This document shows positions 43,089 to 53,500 of a stretch of 64,000 nucleotides of DNA, piece by piece; positions within the stretch are counted from its first letter, which is position 1, and each line of letters opens with the position of its first letter. A model generated the notes under the pieces. The model worked only from the letters and a program-made list of their open reading frames with translations, did no database searches and was not told the DNA's origin. Both the position numbers and the translations under genes were made by a program. Source of the stretch: Zunongwangia pacifica (GTDB lineage Bacteria > Bacteroidota > Bacteroidia > Flavobacteriales > Flavobacteriaceae); assembly GCF_023499215.1 (NCBI RefSeq), contig NZ_JAKHSK010000004.1:170010-234009 (forward strand). The letters are read 5' to 3'.

Positions 43089-44684
43089 TTATTCGCTATA
43101 CCCGGGATTTTGTTTTAAATTACTATTGGTAAGCATAACATCGTAGGGGATAGGATATAACTTTTTAGCAGCATCAGAAGCGTCATGGGAAAACCAGGAT
43201 TTTGTGGTAAAAACCCCAAATCTTATTAAATCCTGTCGTCGTCTGCCTTCCTGACAAAATTCCCATCCAAGTTCATCTAAAAACCGACCATACGTAATAT
43301 CTGCTCCACCTTCAAAGGTTTGGGAATAGCTATCCCTGCGTCCATAGTTATAATTACTGCCCATGGTAAGTTCGGCATCGGTAACCATAGCTTCCTGAGA
43401 AGAATCAAAATCTCTCATTCTCACCTCGCTCACTAATTCCCCTGCTCCGGCTTGTCCAGAACGCATTAAAGCTTCAGCTTTCATCAGTAAAATATCAGCG
43501 TATCTAAAAACCGGGAAATCATTACTCAGCCTGTTGGTACAACCTATTTTATATTCAAATTTCCCCCAACGATAGCCATCGTCTTTATCAGATTCGTCGA
43601 TAGAAGGCACCGAGTTAGTATAGTTTATCGATAAGGCCTCTCCAGATAAAGCGTATTGTTGCCCTTTTATATAATTGTCCTTTAGTCTTTTATCATTAGG
43701 GTTAAAAGAATCTATAAACTGCGGCGTTGCACAAACACCGCCCCAGGGAGCATAGGTCATATCGTAAGTTTGTTGATTTTCCTGTGCTAATGTGTACATG
43801 TGGAAATCGAATGCATTCCAGTCAGTTACATATTTTTCGTCCATCGGTAGGGCAAAAATAATTTCTCTGGAGTCTTGATTTTCGGTAATAAATATATTTT
43901 TTTGATTGGCTTCTAAATTATAATGCCCAGAGGCCATTACCGTGTTACATTCTTCGATACACTTTTGCCACATGGCTTCTCCCTTCCAAACTTCAGCATT
44001 AAGGTACATTTTTGCCAATAAGGTATGAGCAACCCATTTATTCATTCGACCGTAATAATAGCCTCTGGCTTCTTCAGATAAATTATTGATGTTATCTGTA
44101 ACCTCCTGAATGATAAAATCGAAAACTTCAGAACGTTTTGACTGTTGTGGTAAATTTGTATCTCCGTAATCGGTCACAATAGGAACATTGCCATAAAGAT
44201 CTACCAGGATGTAATAGTAAGAAGCCCTTAGTACTTTTAACTCTGATATTAAGGCACTTTGGGTATTTTCATCGGGTAAAGTGATAACACCTTCATCGAT
44301 TTGATACAATAATCGGTTTACGGTATTAATCCCTTCAAAAGTTCTGCTCCAGGATTGGTAAACACTATCGTCGTTAGTAGTCCAGGCATGTTGATGCCAT
44401 CTTTTATAAATATATCCATCAAGCCATCCTATCCCGATACGGGCGGGGATCACATCCTGATCGGCACATAATTCCTGTGCTCTAACCACGCCGTTCCATA
44501 AAAGCATTGTTTTACGCCAGGGCACATAAGCTGCATTTATTAATGCGCTAATATCTTCTTCAGATTCGGGAGTGAATTTTTCACTTACTACACTCCCATA
44601 GCTATCGTCATAAAGGTCAGTACACGATATATTACCTATTACCAGTAAAATACCTATGGCTATAATTATTTTATTTGTTTTCAT
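43089..44684 (-). CDS. susD: SusD/RagB-family glycan-binding lipoprotein
   Basis: A 531-residue surface lipoprotein (lipobox ISC, Cys21). SusD features include the N-terminal SSEDISALINAAYVPWR-like segment (EEDISALINAAYVPWR), WSRTFEGINTVNRLL, LRASYYYILVDLYGNVPIV, and near the C-terminus FRYADILLMKAEALMRSG and FLDELGWEFCQEGRRRQDLIR. It forms the lid over the SusC transporter whose gene lies 17 bases upstream, binding oligosaccharide at the surface. The pair is followed by a terminator. Glycan identity is suggested only by the GH31 gene of the same locus. The symbol is the family name. Confidence 0.94.
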   Translation of the reverse strand: MKTNKIIIAIGILLVIGNISCTDLYDDSYGSVVSEKFTPESEEDISALINAAYVPWRKTMLLWNGVVRAQELCADQDVIPARIGIGWLDGYIYKRWHQHAWTTNDDSVYQSWSRTFEGINTVNRLLYQIDEGVITLPDENTQSALISELKVLRASYYYILVDLYGNVPIVTDYGDTNLPQQSKRSEVFDFIIQEVTDNINNLSEEARGYYYGRMNKWVAHTLLAKMYLNAEVWKGEAMWQKCIEECNTVMASGHYNLEANQKNIFITENQDSREIIFALPMDEKYVTDWNAFDFHMYTLAQENQQTYDMTYAPWGGVCATPQFIDSFNPNDKRLKDNYIKGQQYALSGEALSINYTNSVPSIDESDKDDGYRWGKFEYKIGCTNRLSNDFPVFRYADILLMKAEALMRSGQAGAGELVSEVRMRDFDSSQEAMVTDAELTMGSNYNYGRRDSYSQTFEGGADITYGRFLDELGWEFCQEGRRRQDLIRFGVFTTKSWFSHDASDAAKKLYPIPYDVMLTNSNLKQNPGYSE

Positions 44685-44701
44685 TAGATTGCTTTTTAAA
44701 G

Positions 44702-47700
44702 TTAAAATCTGGCACTAAGACCTAAAGTAAAGGTGGTTACGGTAGGGAATTTTTCCCTGCGGTCTATCCCTGGATTTAATCCTGAAGTATTTACTTCTGG
44801 ATCGATACCATTATATCCGGTTATGGTAAATGCATTATTTACTGATCCATATACCCTTAAGGAATTAATAATTTCAGTATTAAACTTATCAATCGTATAT
44901 CCTAAGGCGATATTATCGATTTTCCAATAATCCCCGTCTTCCACATAATAACTGTTATATTCTGCCTGTACTTCCGGGCTAAGTGTTGTTTTTCCGAATA
45001 CTTTATCATTAACTGAAGTAAGACGGTTGTCTCTATATCCATTTTGAGTACCTTCAAAATTCATTCTAGCCTCGTTTATAATCTGGAAATTAAAGGCACC
45101 TCTCATATTAACCGTTAAATCCAGTTTTTTATAACGAAGAGTGTTATTAAAACCGGCATACCATTTAGGAATACCGTTCCCTATATAATGACGGTCTTCT
45201 GGAGCATGGCTAAAATCGTCATAAGCTACTTTATCACCATTGGCATCTTCATATATCCATTTTCCATCCTGGTCTACATCTGTGACTTTAAATCCATAAA
45301 AATTTCCAATAGGATTTCCTACCTGAACGCGATGTGATCTTGTGGTTTGTCCTTCGTAATACACATCTCCGGCATCGAAATAATCGTAATCGGTTTTAAA
45401 TACACTTCCATTTAAGCTTTTTAATTTATTATCATTGGTAGAATAGGTAATAGTACTGTTCCAACTAAAATCTTCAGTTCTTATGGGTGTTGCATTAATC
45501 AAAACTTCAATTCCGCGATTCACCATATTTCCTCCGTTGGCCATAATTGTTGGATAGAGGTATGGAGGCATAGGAACATTATAAGAATATAAAAGTCCTA
45601 CAACATTTCGTTTGTACGCATCTATAGAACCAGAAAGCCGGCCATTGGTAAGAGAAAAGTCTATCCCAAGGTTGGTTTCTCTTTTTTCTTCCCATTTTAA
45701 ATCGGGATTGGGGTTAGAGGCGGGCACAATAGTTCTTAGCCATTGACCATTTACATAGGCATAATCACCATATTTAAGCATTGCAATCCCTAAAAAAGAA
45801 TCGGCAGGTTGTGAACCGGTAACCCCATATCCTGCTCTCAATTTAATTTCGCTAAAAATATTTTGGCTACTCATAAAATCTTCATTGGTGATTTTCCAAC
45901 CAATAGAAGCTGCCGGGAACGTTCCCCACGCATTATTAGTTCCCCAGAGCTGGCTGGCTCCTTCGTGCCGAATACTGGCCATAAGTAGGTATTTGTCTTT
46001 ATACGAATAGGTGGCACGAGAAAAGAAACTAATCAGATTCTTTTTAAATTTTTCAGATCCCATTCCTGCAAAACCTTCCTGAAGGGCATTTCCTACCCCT
46101 ATATTATGCCATCCTCCAAAATAATCGTCCTGGAAACCATAATTATTCATATCAAACTTTTCTCTTTCATTACTTAAATAACTATATCCTAAAAGAACCG
46201 AGAATTCATGATCTTCAAGATCCTTGTTATAGGTTGCTGTTAATTCCATTTGCCTATCGGTATCGGTATAGCCCCCTATAGTAGAATAACCTGCAAAACC
46301 ATCCCTGATATTTGAAACATGATTTAAAGTTTCAGAATAACCGTTAGTACTTGGTTCTCTTCTTAAAGAGAAATTCCCGTTTATTGTGAGTGCTTCTATA
46401 GGATTATAGGTAATGGTCCCAACGTACCTCATTTCAGAGGTTTTTACATTTCCATCGGATTCTTTAATTAGGGAAAGCGGATTTTCATATCCCAATTTAC
46501 TTATGTTCTGGTACCAGCTGCCGTCTTCATTTTTAATGGGGGCTGTAGGATTATAACGCATAGCCTGGTAGTAGATCCAAGATCTAAAGCTACCTCCAGC
46601 TCCGGTAGAAGTATATTTATTTTCCCTTCCCAATAAAGAAAAGCGAAGGTGGAGTTTATCGTCAAACATCTTATGGTTTACTTCTAAACGTCCTCTAAAG
46701 GTTTGATTGTTGGACTTTAAGAATACACCTTCTTGCGAGTTATAATTAATGTTTGCAATATAATTGGTTTGTGAACTGCCTCCTCTAAGCGTAACATTAT
46801 GAACATGCGTTATAGGAGTTCTGGTAATTTCGTCTAACCAGTCGGTATTGGCGCCTAAATCAGATTTCGGGTATAATTCCCTAAACTGTTCTGCACTTAA
46901 GAAATCCAGTTTTCTGGCGATCTTTGCCGTACTTACATATCCCGAATATTCTACCGTATTTATCTTGGCACCTTTTGCCTTTTTGGTGGTAATTAAAACA
47001 ACACCGTTAGTTCCCCTTACCCCATAAATTGCAGCGGCAGATCCATCTTTTAAAACATCAATAGTTTCAATATCTTCTGGTGCAACGGTATTTAACGCCC
47101 CGGGAATACCATCGATAAGTACCAGCGGATCCGAATAGGCACCAGATAGGGTATTATTTCCTCTTAATTTTATAGAGCTTGTTGCGGTAGGATCGCCATT
47201 TGCATTGGTAACTGCCAATCCCGCAACTTTTCCCTGTATTAACTGTCCGGCATCAGTAAGTTGGCCTTTGTTAAAATTTTCGGCTTTCACATTGGCTACA
47301 GCACTAGTCACATCTCCTGCTTTTTGTTTTCCATAGCCTATGAGTACGATTTCTTCCAGGGCATTGGTGTCTTCTTCCAGGGAAATATTCACTACCCTAT
47401 CGTTTCCTACCGTAATTTCCTGAGTAGCAAAGCCTACATAGGTTACTACCAAAACAGCTCCTTCTGGCGCGTCCAAAGTATAGTTTCCGTCAAAATCTGT
47501 AGACGTTGCTGTTTGTGTACCCTTTACTATAATATTAGCACCGGCTAAAGGCATACCATCTTCTTTAGAGGTTACTGTACCGGTTATTGGCTCTTGAAAA
47601 TTATGACCTGCGATCTCTGCAATATTCGCCTGGGCGTCATAATTTGAAAATACAAGCATTACGGCAAGCAAGGCGAGAGTGTACCTTGAAATGGCGTAAT

Positions 47701-47725
47701 GAGCAAAAAAATAAAATTTACACAT
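44702..47725 (-). CDS. susC: SusC/RagA-family TonB-dependent glycan transporter
   Basis: A 1007-residue outer-membrane importer. The order is signal peptide (about 1-34), carboxypeptidase-regulatory-like domain (GTVTSKEDGMPLAGANIIV through LEEIVLIGYGKQK), plug (KVAGLAVTNANGDPTATSS, LVLIDGIPG, DVLKDGSAAAIYGVRGTNGV) and a long barrel ending FTLGLSARF. The TonB-box-adjacent VLIGYGKQKAGDVTSAV is typical. It pairs with the downstream susD and is preceded by a GH31 gene and an HTCS regulator on the same strand, forming a compact polysaccharide utilisation locus. A 328-base gap separates it from the GH31 gene, leaving room for its own promoter. Confidence 0.95.
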   Translation of the reverse strand: MCKFYFFAHYAISRYTLALLAVMLVFSNYDAQANIAEIAGHNFQEPITGTVTSKEDGMPLAGANIIVKGTQTATSTDFDGNYTLDAPEGAVLVVTYVGFATQEITVGNDRVVNISLEEDTNALEEIVLIGYGKQKAGDVTSAVANVKAENFNKGQLTDAGQLIQGKVAGLAVTNANGDPTATSSIKLRGNNTLSGAYSDPLVLIDGIPGALNTVAPEDIETIDVLKDGSAAAIYGVRGTNGVVLITTKKAKGAKINTVEYSGYVSTAKIARKLDFLSAEQFRELYPKSDLGANTDWLDEITRTPITHVHNVTLRGGSSQTNYIANINYNSQEGVFLKSNNQTFRGRLEVNHKMFDDKLHLRFSLLGRENKYTSTGAGGSFRSWIYYQAMRYNPTAPIKNEDGSWYQNISKLGYENPLSLIKESDGNVKTSEMRYVGTITYNPIEALTINGNFSLRREPSTNGYSETLNHVSNIRDGFAGYSTIGGYTDTDRQMELTATYNKDLEDHEFSVLLGYSYLSNEREKFDMNNYGFQDDYFGGWHNIGVGNALQEGFAGMGSEKFKKNLISFFSRATYSYKDKYLLMASIRHEGASQLWGTNNAWGTFPAASIGWKITNEDFMSSQNIFSEIKLRAGYGVTGSQPADSFLGIAMLKYGDYAYVNGQWLRTIVPASNPNPDLKWEEKRETNLGIDFSLTNGRLSGSIDAYKRNVVGLLYSYNVPMPPYLYPTIMANGGNMVNRGIEVLINATPIRTEDFSWNSTITYSTNDNKLKSLNGSVFKTDYDYFDAGDVYYEGQTTRSHRVQVGNPIGNFYGFKVTDVDQDGKWIYEDANGDKVAYDDFSHAPEDRHYIGNGIPKWYAGFNNTLRYKKLDLTVNMRGAFNFQIINEARMNFEGTQNGYRDNRLTSVNDKVFGKTTLSPEVQAEYNSYYVEDGDYWKIDNIALGYTIDKFNTEIINSLRVYGSVNNAFTITGYNGIDPEVNTSGLNPGIDRREKFPTVTTFTLGLSARF

Positions 47726-48053
47726 AAAAAAATGATTTAAATTAATAGTTTATTGGTTAATCTTTAAAGTTTTGGTCTTAATCATATCATTATGTTAATG
47801 ATTTAAGCGAAAACCTTTTCGTTTTTCATGCTTTTTTTTAATCGTAGGTAAGATGTCCTGCCAAGAGACATTAATAAGTATTTGGTAGCTTATTTGGTTT
47901 TTTAAAATTTAAGCGCTAAGCCATCATTTTAAAAACTTATCATAACCCCAGCTTTGTCACTTCCTAATTTTAAATAGGAAAGCAAAGCCGGATCGGGTTA
48001 TAAATTTTAACTTAAAGTAGAGGGGATATTTTTAAGTGTATTTTTTTTATGAT
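47726..48053. other. Non-coding gap between GH31 gene and susC
   Basis: The 328 bases hold no gene. An imperfect hairpin at 47950-47989 (GCTTTGTCACTTCCTA against TAGGAAAGCAAAGC) lies about 65 bases beyond the GH31 stop and may terminate or attenuate that transcript before susC. No clear -7 box for susC was found. Confidence 0.5.
47950..47989 (-). terminator. Imperfect hairpin downstream of the GH31 gene
   Basis: The arms pair over about 14 positions with a small bulge; the loop is TTTTAAA-like. There is no strong T run directly after it on the minus strand, so it may be an attenuator or processing stem rather than a full terminator. Confidence 0.45.
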
Positions 48054-50435
48054 TTAAAATGCGATTACCATCTTTTCACCTTTATAAGTGATTTGTTTTG
48101 TGGTTTTAGTTGTTTCTATATGTAGTTGAAATGATCTTTCCTTCAGCATCCCGTCAAAATTTCCTTTACGATTTTTGATCGTTAACTCCTGTTTGTCATT
48201 GTTCCAAATAAATTTTATTTCGCTATAGGCTCCATTTTCATAATTATAATTATCGTTTTCATCCTCATATAAAGTAAACTCAGCATCAGTACCGGGATAT
48301 ATATTTATTTGTAGATTAGACCAGTCTTTTTCTTCAGCATAATCAACTTTGGGGCCTACGGGAACGATGCTTCCTGCTTTTATATATAAAGGAAGAACAT
48401 CTATAGGAGCTTTTTTATTGATTGTTTGTCCGCCAGAAAAACGCTCTCCGGTCCAGTAGTCAAACCATTCAGTTCCTTTTGGTAGATACACTTTTCGATA
48501 GCCCTCTTTTTGAAAGTTTTCTTTTTTATCTTCAGTATACATCGATTTGCAAACGGGAGCTACTAAAAAGGAATGTCCAAACATATATTGATCATTAAGA
48601 TCTAATACCTTTTCATCTTTAGGGAAATCCATTACCAAAGCGCGCATTAAGCTCGATTGCCGATTTGTAATCTGCCAGGCTTCAGAATAGATATACGGAA
48701 GTAAACTGTAGCGTAAATCAATATATTTTTCAAGAGCATCATAAACGGGTTCTCCTTTTTTACCAAATTGATAAATTTCGCGTGGCGCATCGGCTCCGTG
48801 AGATCGCATCATTGGGGTAAAGGTTGCAAACTGAAGCCATCTAGCGTAGAGTTCCCTATATTCTGGATCATCTAATTTGTCTTTAAACTCCCATATAAAG
48901 AAACCTCCAATATCACTATTCCAGTACGGGATGCCGGTAAGTGAAAAGTTTAATCCTGAGGATATCTGGTCTTTTAGTGTTTTCCAGGAAGCTTCGGTGT
49001 CACCAGACCAGGTATTGGCAGCATAGCGTTGCTGGCCAGCAAACGCGGAACGTGTTAAAATAAATACCCGCTTATCTGAGGTAGTTTCGCGCATGTGTTT
49101 GTACACACCGCCTACCGTCATTAAAGGAAAAGCATTGCGCACTTTTCTAAAAGAGCCTAAATAGGTCTTTTCGTCAAAATCTTCAGGTTTTATATCTAAA
49201 TGATCTGGTTCTGTAGAGTCCATCCACCAGCCATCTATGCCTAAGGAGAATAAACCTTTATTAAGGTATTTCCAATAGATGTCACGAGCTTTTGGATTAT
49301 AAGGATCATAAACCCTTACGCCCGAAGGATAATCCATATTTGGTGGCCAGTCACTTTTACCTGACTGTGGCCAGGTAGTAAAGTTAAATAGCATGTTTCC
49401 TGCTTCCAATTCTTTATAAGGTTGGGTTTTTGGACCAAAGGAAGCCCATATAGAAATGATAATATGTGCATTTAATGCATGTATATCGTCTACCATTTTT
49501 TGCGGATTGGGGAATTCCTCATTTAAAAATTCCATGGCATTCCAATGGTAATTATCTCCCCAATATTGCCAATCCTGAATAATACCATCTAATGGCACTC
49601 CCAAATCACGATATTTTTTAACTACACCAACGGTTTCTTCCTGACTTTTATAGCGCTCTTTACTTTGCCAGTATCCATAAGTCCATAGCGGGAACATAGG
49701 AGCCTGACCTGTTAGTTGGCGCATGTTGGCGATTACACCATCGGCATTTCCGCCGTACATAAAATAATAGTCTATACCATCGCCAACTTCAGATGTAAAA
49801 GAAGTAGCATTGGTATTGTCGCTAAAGGTGGTAGGAGAGTAATTATCCCAAAATAGGCCATAGCCTTTAACCGATTGGAAAAAAGGAATATAATCTTCGC
49901 GGTTGGCCTGGATCATTTTAACTTCCAGGTCGCGTTGAGACATTTTACCATTTTGTAGGATTCCAAGACCATAAATAGTTTCCTTAGGGTCTAAACTAAA
50001 GCTTTGGCTTACTGTATAAGTGTCCTGATCTACATCTTTAAACGGAGTAAATAGGGGACTGCCCGTTTGCTCTTTTAAAAGAAGTGAATCATCGGGTAAA
50101 GTATAACTTATATTCCCTGTCTGGGTATTAATAGCAATTTCCAGGCGTTCACTTTTTAAAGTGAGTTCATTCTTTTCCTCTTCAATTTTAAATGGTGTTT
50201 TTTTAGGTTTTAAAACAACAGAAAGACTTTCCTTCTTAAAAGAAGAATTCTTAGGTGTTTTAATAACCCTAACCATAGAAGGGGTATAAAACTGAATCTC
50301 GATATTAGCGTTTTTTAGGCTTAATTTTATACCTAATTCGGTTTTTTCGTAATTAGGATCATTGTTAACAGCAAGGGAAGTACAGGTGAAAGCAATACAT
50401 GCTATTCCCATTAAAAAGTATTTAATATGAGTCAT
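48054..50435 (-). CDS. GH31 glycoside hydrolase, alpha-xylosidase-like
   Basis: A 793-residue secreted GH31 enzyme with a signal peptide (MTHIKYFLMGIACIAFTCTS). The N-terminal beta-sandwich is followed by the barrel with DGIIQDWQYWGDN, the nucleophile Asp406 in GWWMDSTEPDH and the acid/base Asp479 in WSGDTEASW, then ARWLQFATFTPMMRSHG and a C-terminal sandwich. The WWMDSTEPD form of the nucleophile motif resembles the alpha-xylosidases of xyloglucan loci more than alpha-glucosidases, so alpha-xylosidase is my first choice; a transglycosylase or alpha-glucosidase is possible. It is the only glycosidase in this locus. It is 101 bases downstream of the HTCS gene, with a candidate promoter box at 50455-50462. 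Confidence 0.87.
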   Translation of the reverse strand: MTHIKYFLMGIACIAFTCTSLAVNNDPNYEKTELGIKLSLKNANIEIQFYTPSMVRVIKTPKNSSFKKESLSVVLKPKKTPFKIEEEKNELTLKSERLEIAINTQTGNISYTLPDDSLLLKEQTGSPLFTPFKDVDQDTYTVSQSFSLDPKETIYGLGILQNGKMSQRDLEVKMIQANREDYIPFFQSVKGYGLFWDNYSPTTFSDNTNATSFTSEVGDGIDYYFMYGGNADGVIANMRQLTGQAPMFPLWTYGYWQSKERYKSQEETVGVVKKYRDLGVPLDGIIQDWQYWGDNYHWNAMEFLNEEFPNPQKMVDDIHALNAHIIISIWASFGPKTQPYKELEAGNMLFNFTTWPQSGKSDWPPNMDYPSGVRVYDPYNPKARDIYWKYLNKGLFSLGIDGWWMDSTEPDHLDIKPEDFDEKTYLGSFRKVRNAFPLMTVGGVYKHMRETTSDKRVFILTRSAFAGQQRYAANTWSGDTEASWKTLKDQISSGLNFSLTGIPYWNSDIGGFFIWEFKDKLDDPEYRELYARWLQFATFTPMMRSHGADAPREIYQFGKKGEPVYDALEKYIDLRYSLLPYIYSEAWQITNRQSSLMRALVMDFPKDEKVLDLNDQYMFGHSFLVAPVCKSMYTEDKKENFQKEGYRKVYLPKGTEWFDYWTGERFSGGQTINKKAPIDVLPLYIKAGSIVPVGPKVDYAEEKDWSNLQINIYPGTDAEFTLYEDENDNYNYENGAYSEIKFIWNNDKQELTIKNRKGNFDGMLKERSFQLHIETTKTTKQITYKGEKMVIAF

Positions 50436-50454
50436 TTAGAATAATTTTATGACT

Positions 50455-50462
50455 CAAATTTA
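50455..50462 (-). promoter_or_regulatory. Candidate -7 box (TAAATTTG) for the GH31 gene
   Basis: On the minus strand TAAATTTG matches TAnnTTTG, 19 bases before the start codon; a TTTG at 50489-50492 could be the -33 box, although the 26-base spacer is longer than usual. Confidence 0.42.
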
Positions 50463-50536
50463 TTTGTAAATGCTTAAAATGGGTAGTGCAAATGTTGCAA
50501 CAATTATCATATTGGTTGAATTTTAGGTATATTTTC

Positions 50537-53500
50537 TCAGTTTTTATAATCTGAAGGTTTTTTCCCATATTCTTGCTGAAAACATTTCCCAAAATAACTA
50601 AGACTTGAAAAACCTACTTTAACAGAGACTTCAGAAACCGATTTTCCTTCTTCCAACAGTTGGCGGGCATGTTTTAATTTTATAGAGCGGATAAAGGCAG
50701 TAGGAGATAAGCCAGTAATGGCTTTTATTTTTCTGAAAAGGCCGGTACGGTCCATATTTAGATCACTACTTAATTGCTGAACAGAATATGCGGAGTTCTC
50801 CATATTTTTATGAACCTGCTGAAGCGCTTTTTCCATGAATAGGCTATCCGTTTTTCCTATCGTTATTTCGTCGGGCTTGATTTTAGGCGAATTTTTAAAA
50901 ACTTCTTTTCGGGATTGTTGTTCCTGTACCAGATTTTGAATTCGTTGTTTCAGGATTTCCAGGTTAAAGGGTTTGCCAATGTAGGCATCGGCCTTCGCTT
51001 CAAAACCTTTTAGTTTAGACTCTTCGGAAGATCTGGCACTAAGCAAAATAACCGGAATATGTGAGATTTCAATATCATTTTTAATGGTATGGCATAATGT
51101 TATTCCAGACATTACGGGCATCATAATATCGCTAATAACAAGGTCGGGATGGTGTTTTTTCACCAGTTCTAAACCTTCTAATCCGTTTTTTGCGGTATAG
51201 ATATTAAAATCCTCCTGAAGTTCAGTAAATAAGAAATCCTGAAAATCTGGATGATCTTCCACAATGAGGATAGAAAAACGTTCCTCCACATTTTTATAAG
51301 AAGTCGGGAATTTAGGTGGTTCAGGAATATTTATCTTGATGGGGATACTTAGGGCAAACGTACTTCCTTTACCGGGCGTACTGGCGAGCTCTATAGTTCC
51401 CCGTAATAATTCGATATAAGTTTTTACTAGATGCAGGCCAATACCGGTTCCGGTATTTTCGCTTTCAGGAGCAGATCGATAATAGCGGTCAAAGATTTTT
51501 GGTATTTCTTCTTTTGCAATCCCTTTCCCATTATCTATAACCTTTATTTTAAGGATATCTCCATCTAATTTGGCGGTAAAAGTTACCTTTCCATCTTGCG
51601 GTGTAAATTTAAATGCATTCGATAACAGGTTGCTTACTATTTTTTTAAACTTATCATTATCTATAAAAATTAAAGTTTCTTCTTTAGGGATTTCTCTTTT
51701 GAAATTTAATCCTTTATGCCGTGCTAATTCTTTAAAAGGCTGCGTGGTATTTTTTAAAAGCTGGTGAAGCTGGCAACAGTCAGAATTTATAGATAACTTT
51801 CCTGTGGTTTCAATTTTGCGAACATCCAGTAATTGATTTACCAATTGCAATAGTTCAGTAGCACTTTGATGAATTTTTACCAATTTAGAACGGTTTGTGC
51901 CATTTTCGGTTTTTAAAATCGAAGTTAAAGGTGTGATGATGAGACTAAGTGGCGTTTTTAGTTCATGACTTACATTGGTGAAAAACTGATCTTTTAAAGC
52001 CCGTAATTCTTCCGATTGTTTTGTTTTTAATTTTTCCTTCTGAAATTTTAAGAGTAAGCTGAAGCTTAAATAAATGATCAACAAAATCAATAAGAAGTAG
52101 CTTACATAGGCCGGCCAGGTTTTCCACCATGGGGGTAAAATGTGAATATGTAGTAGAGCCACATCACTCCATAATGTTCCGTTAGAAGAAGAGACTACTT
52201 TTAAAATATAATTACCAGGGCTTAAACCGGTATAGGAAGCTTTCCCTAATCCTTTATCTGGAGCTATTTCCTGCCAGTTTTCGTCGATCCCTTCAAGTTG
52301 ATATTTATATTTTGTTTTGGATACATTGGTGTAATTTAATCCTGAAAAACTTAACGAGAAGAAATTTTGTTTGTGCTTAAGAGTGATTCCTGAAGTATAC
52401 TGTATGGCTTGGTCTAAAATGGTTTTTCCATCAAACTCCTGCCCGGGCGATACGGGTTTTCCAAATAAATCTAATTGGGTGAAAACCGGTTTTGCTAATT
52501 TTGTTTTTTCTAAGCGGTTTTTTGCAGGATCAAAAATGTTAAAGCCATCCAACCCACCCCATAACAAATGACCATTTTCCATTTTTAATACCGATTTTTC
52601 TACAAATTCAAAATCTACAACACCGTCATATTGGTTATAATTTGTAAAAAAGAAGGCAGGATTTTTTTCTTCATCATCAATATGAACACAAGACAGCCCG
52701 TTGGAAGTGGCTACCCAAATTTGCCGTTTATCGTCTTCTATGATCGATTGGATACTGTTATTTACCAATCCATCTTTGGCATAAAAATGTTTAAGCTTAT
52801 TTTGTTTTGGTTTCCAAACGCTTAATCCATCCTGCGTAGCCGTCCAAATCCACCCACGATTATCGGTATACAAATCGTTTATTTTTTGGTTATTTTGGCG
52901 AAAAAAACGAATTTCAGGGTTGGTTTTGGCTGTTTGGATGCTATTTTCTTTAAGATTGAAAATAAATAAGCCTTCTCTAGAAACCCCGGCATAATGATTA
53001 GAATCAATCCTGGAAATATCAAAAATGGGGGCTAATTTTTCTGTTACCGGTTCTATTGAATTGTTTTTAGGATTTAATAAAAACAACCCCAGGTTGGTGG
53101 CTAATAAATATTGATGATCTGGAGTGAGGATATACTGGTAAGCTTGTAAGAAAGGGGTTTTTAATTTTTTGAAAGTATGCTCATTAGCCACATAAAGCCC
53201 ATTGGTAGTACCCATCCAACAATTATCCCCTTCAGTAAAAATAAACCGGCATTTTATCTCTGTTGGAAATCCAGAAAACCGTTCTATTTTCATGATTTTT
53301 GGGTCGTATGAAAAAAGTCCGTTATCGGTAGCTACTAAAACGTTATTTTTAAATTGAGAAAAACCGTTTATAACAATATCTTTTTCTGAAGCAAAAGGAA
53401 AGAATTGATGCCCAATATTTCTAAATTTAAATCGGTCACGGTGATAATATAAAAGTCCCCTGTTTAATGTACCAATCCATATCCCTTTATTCTTATCAAA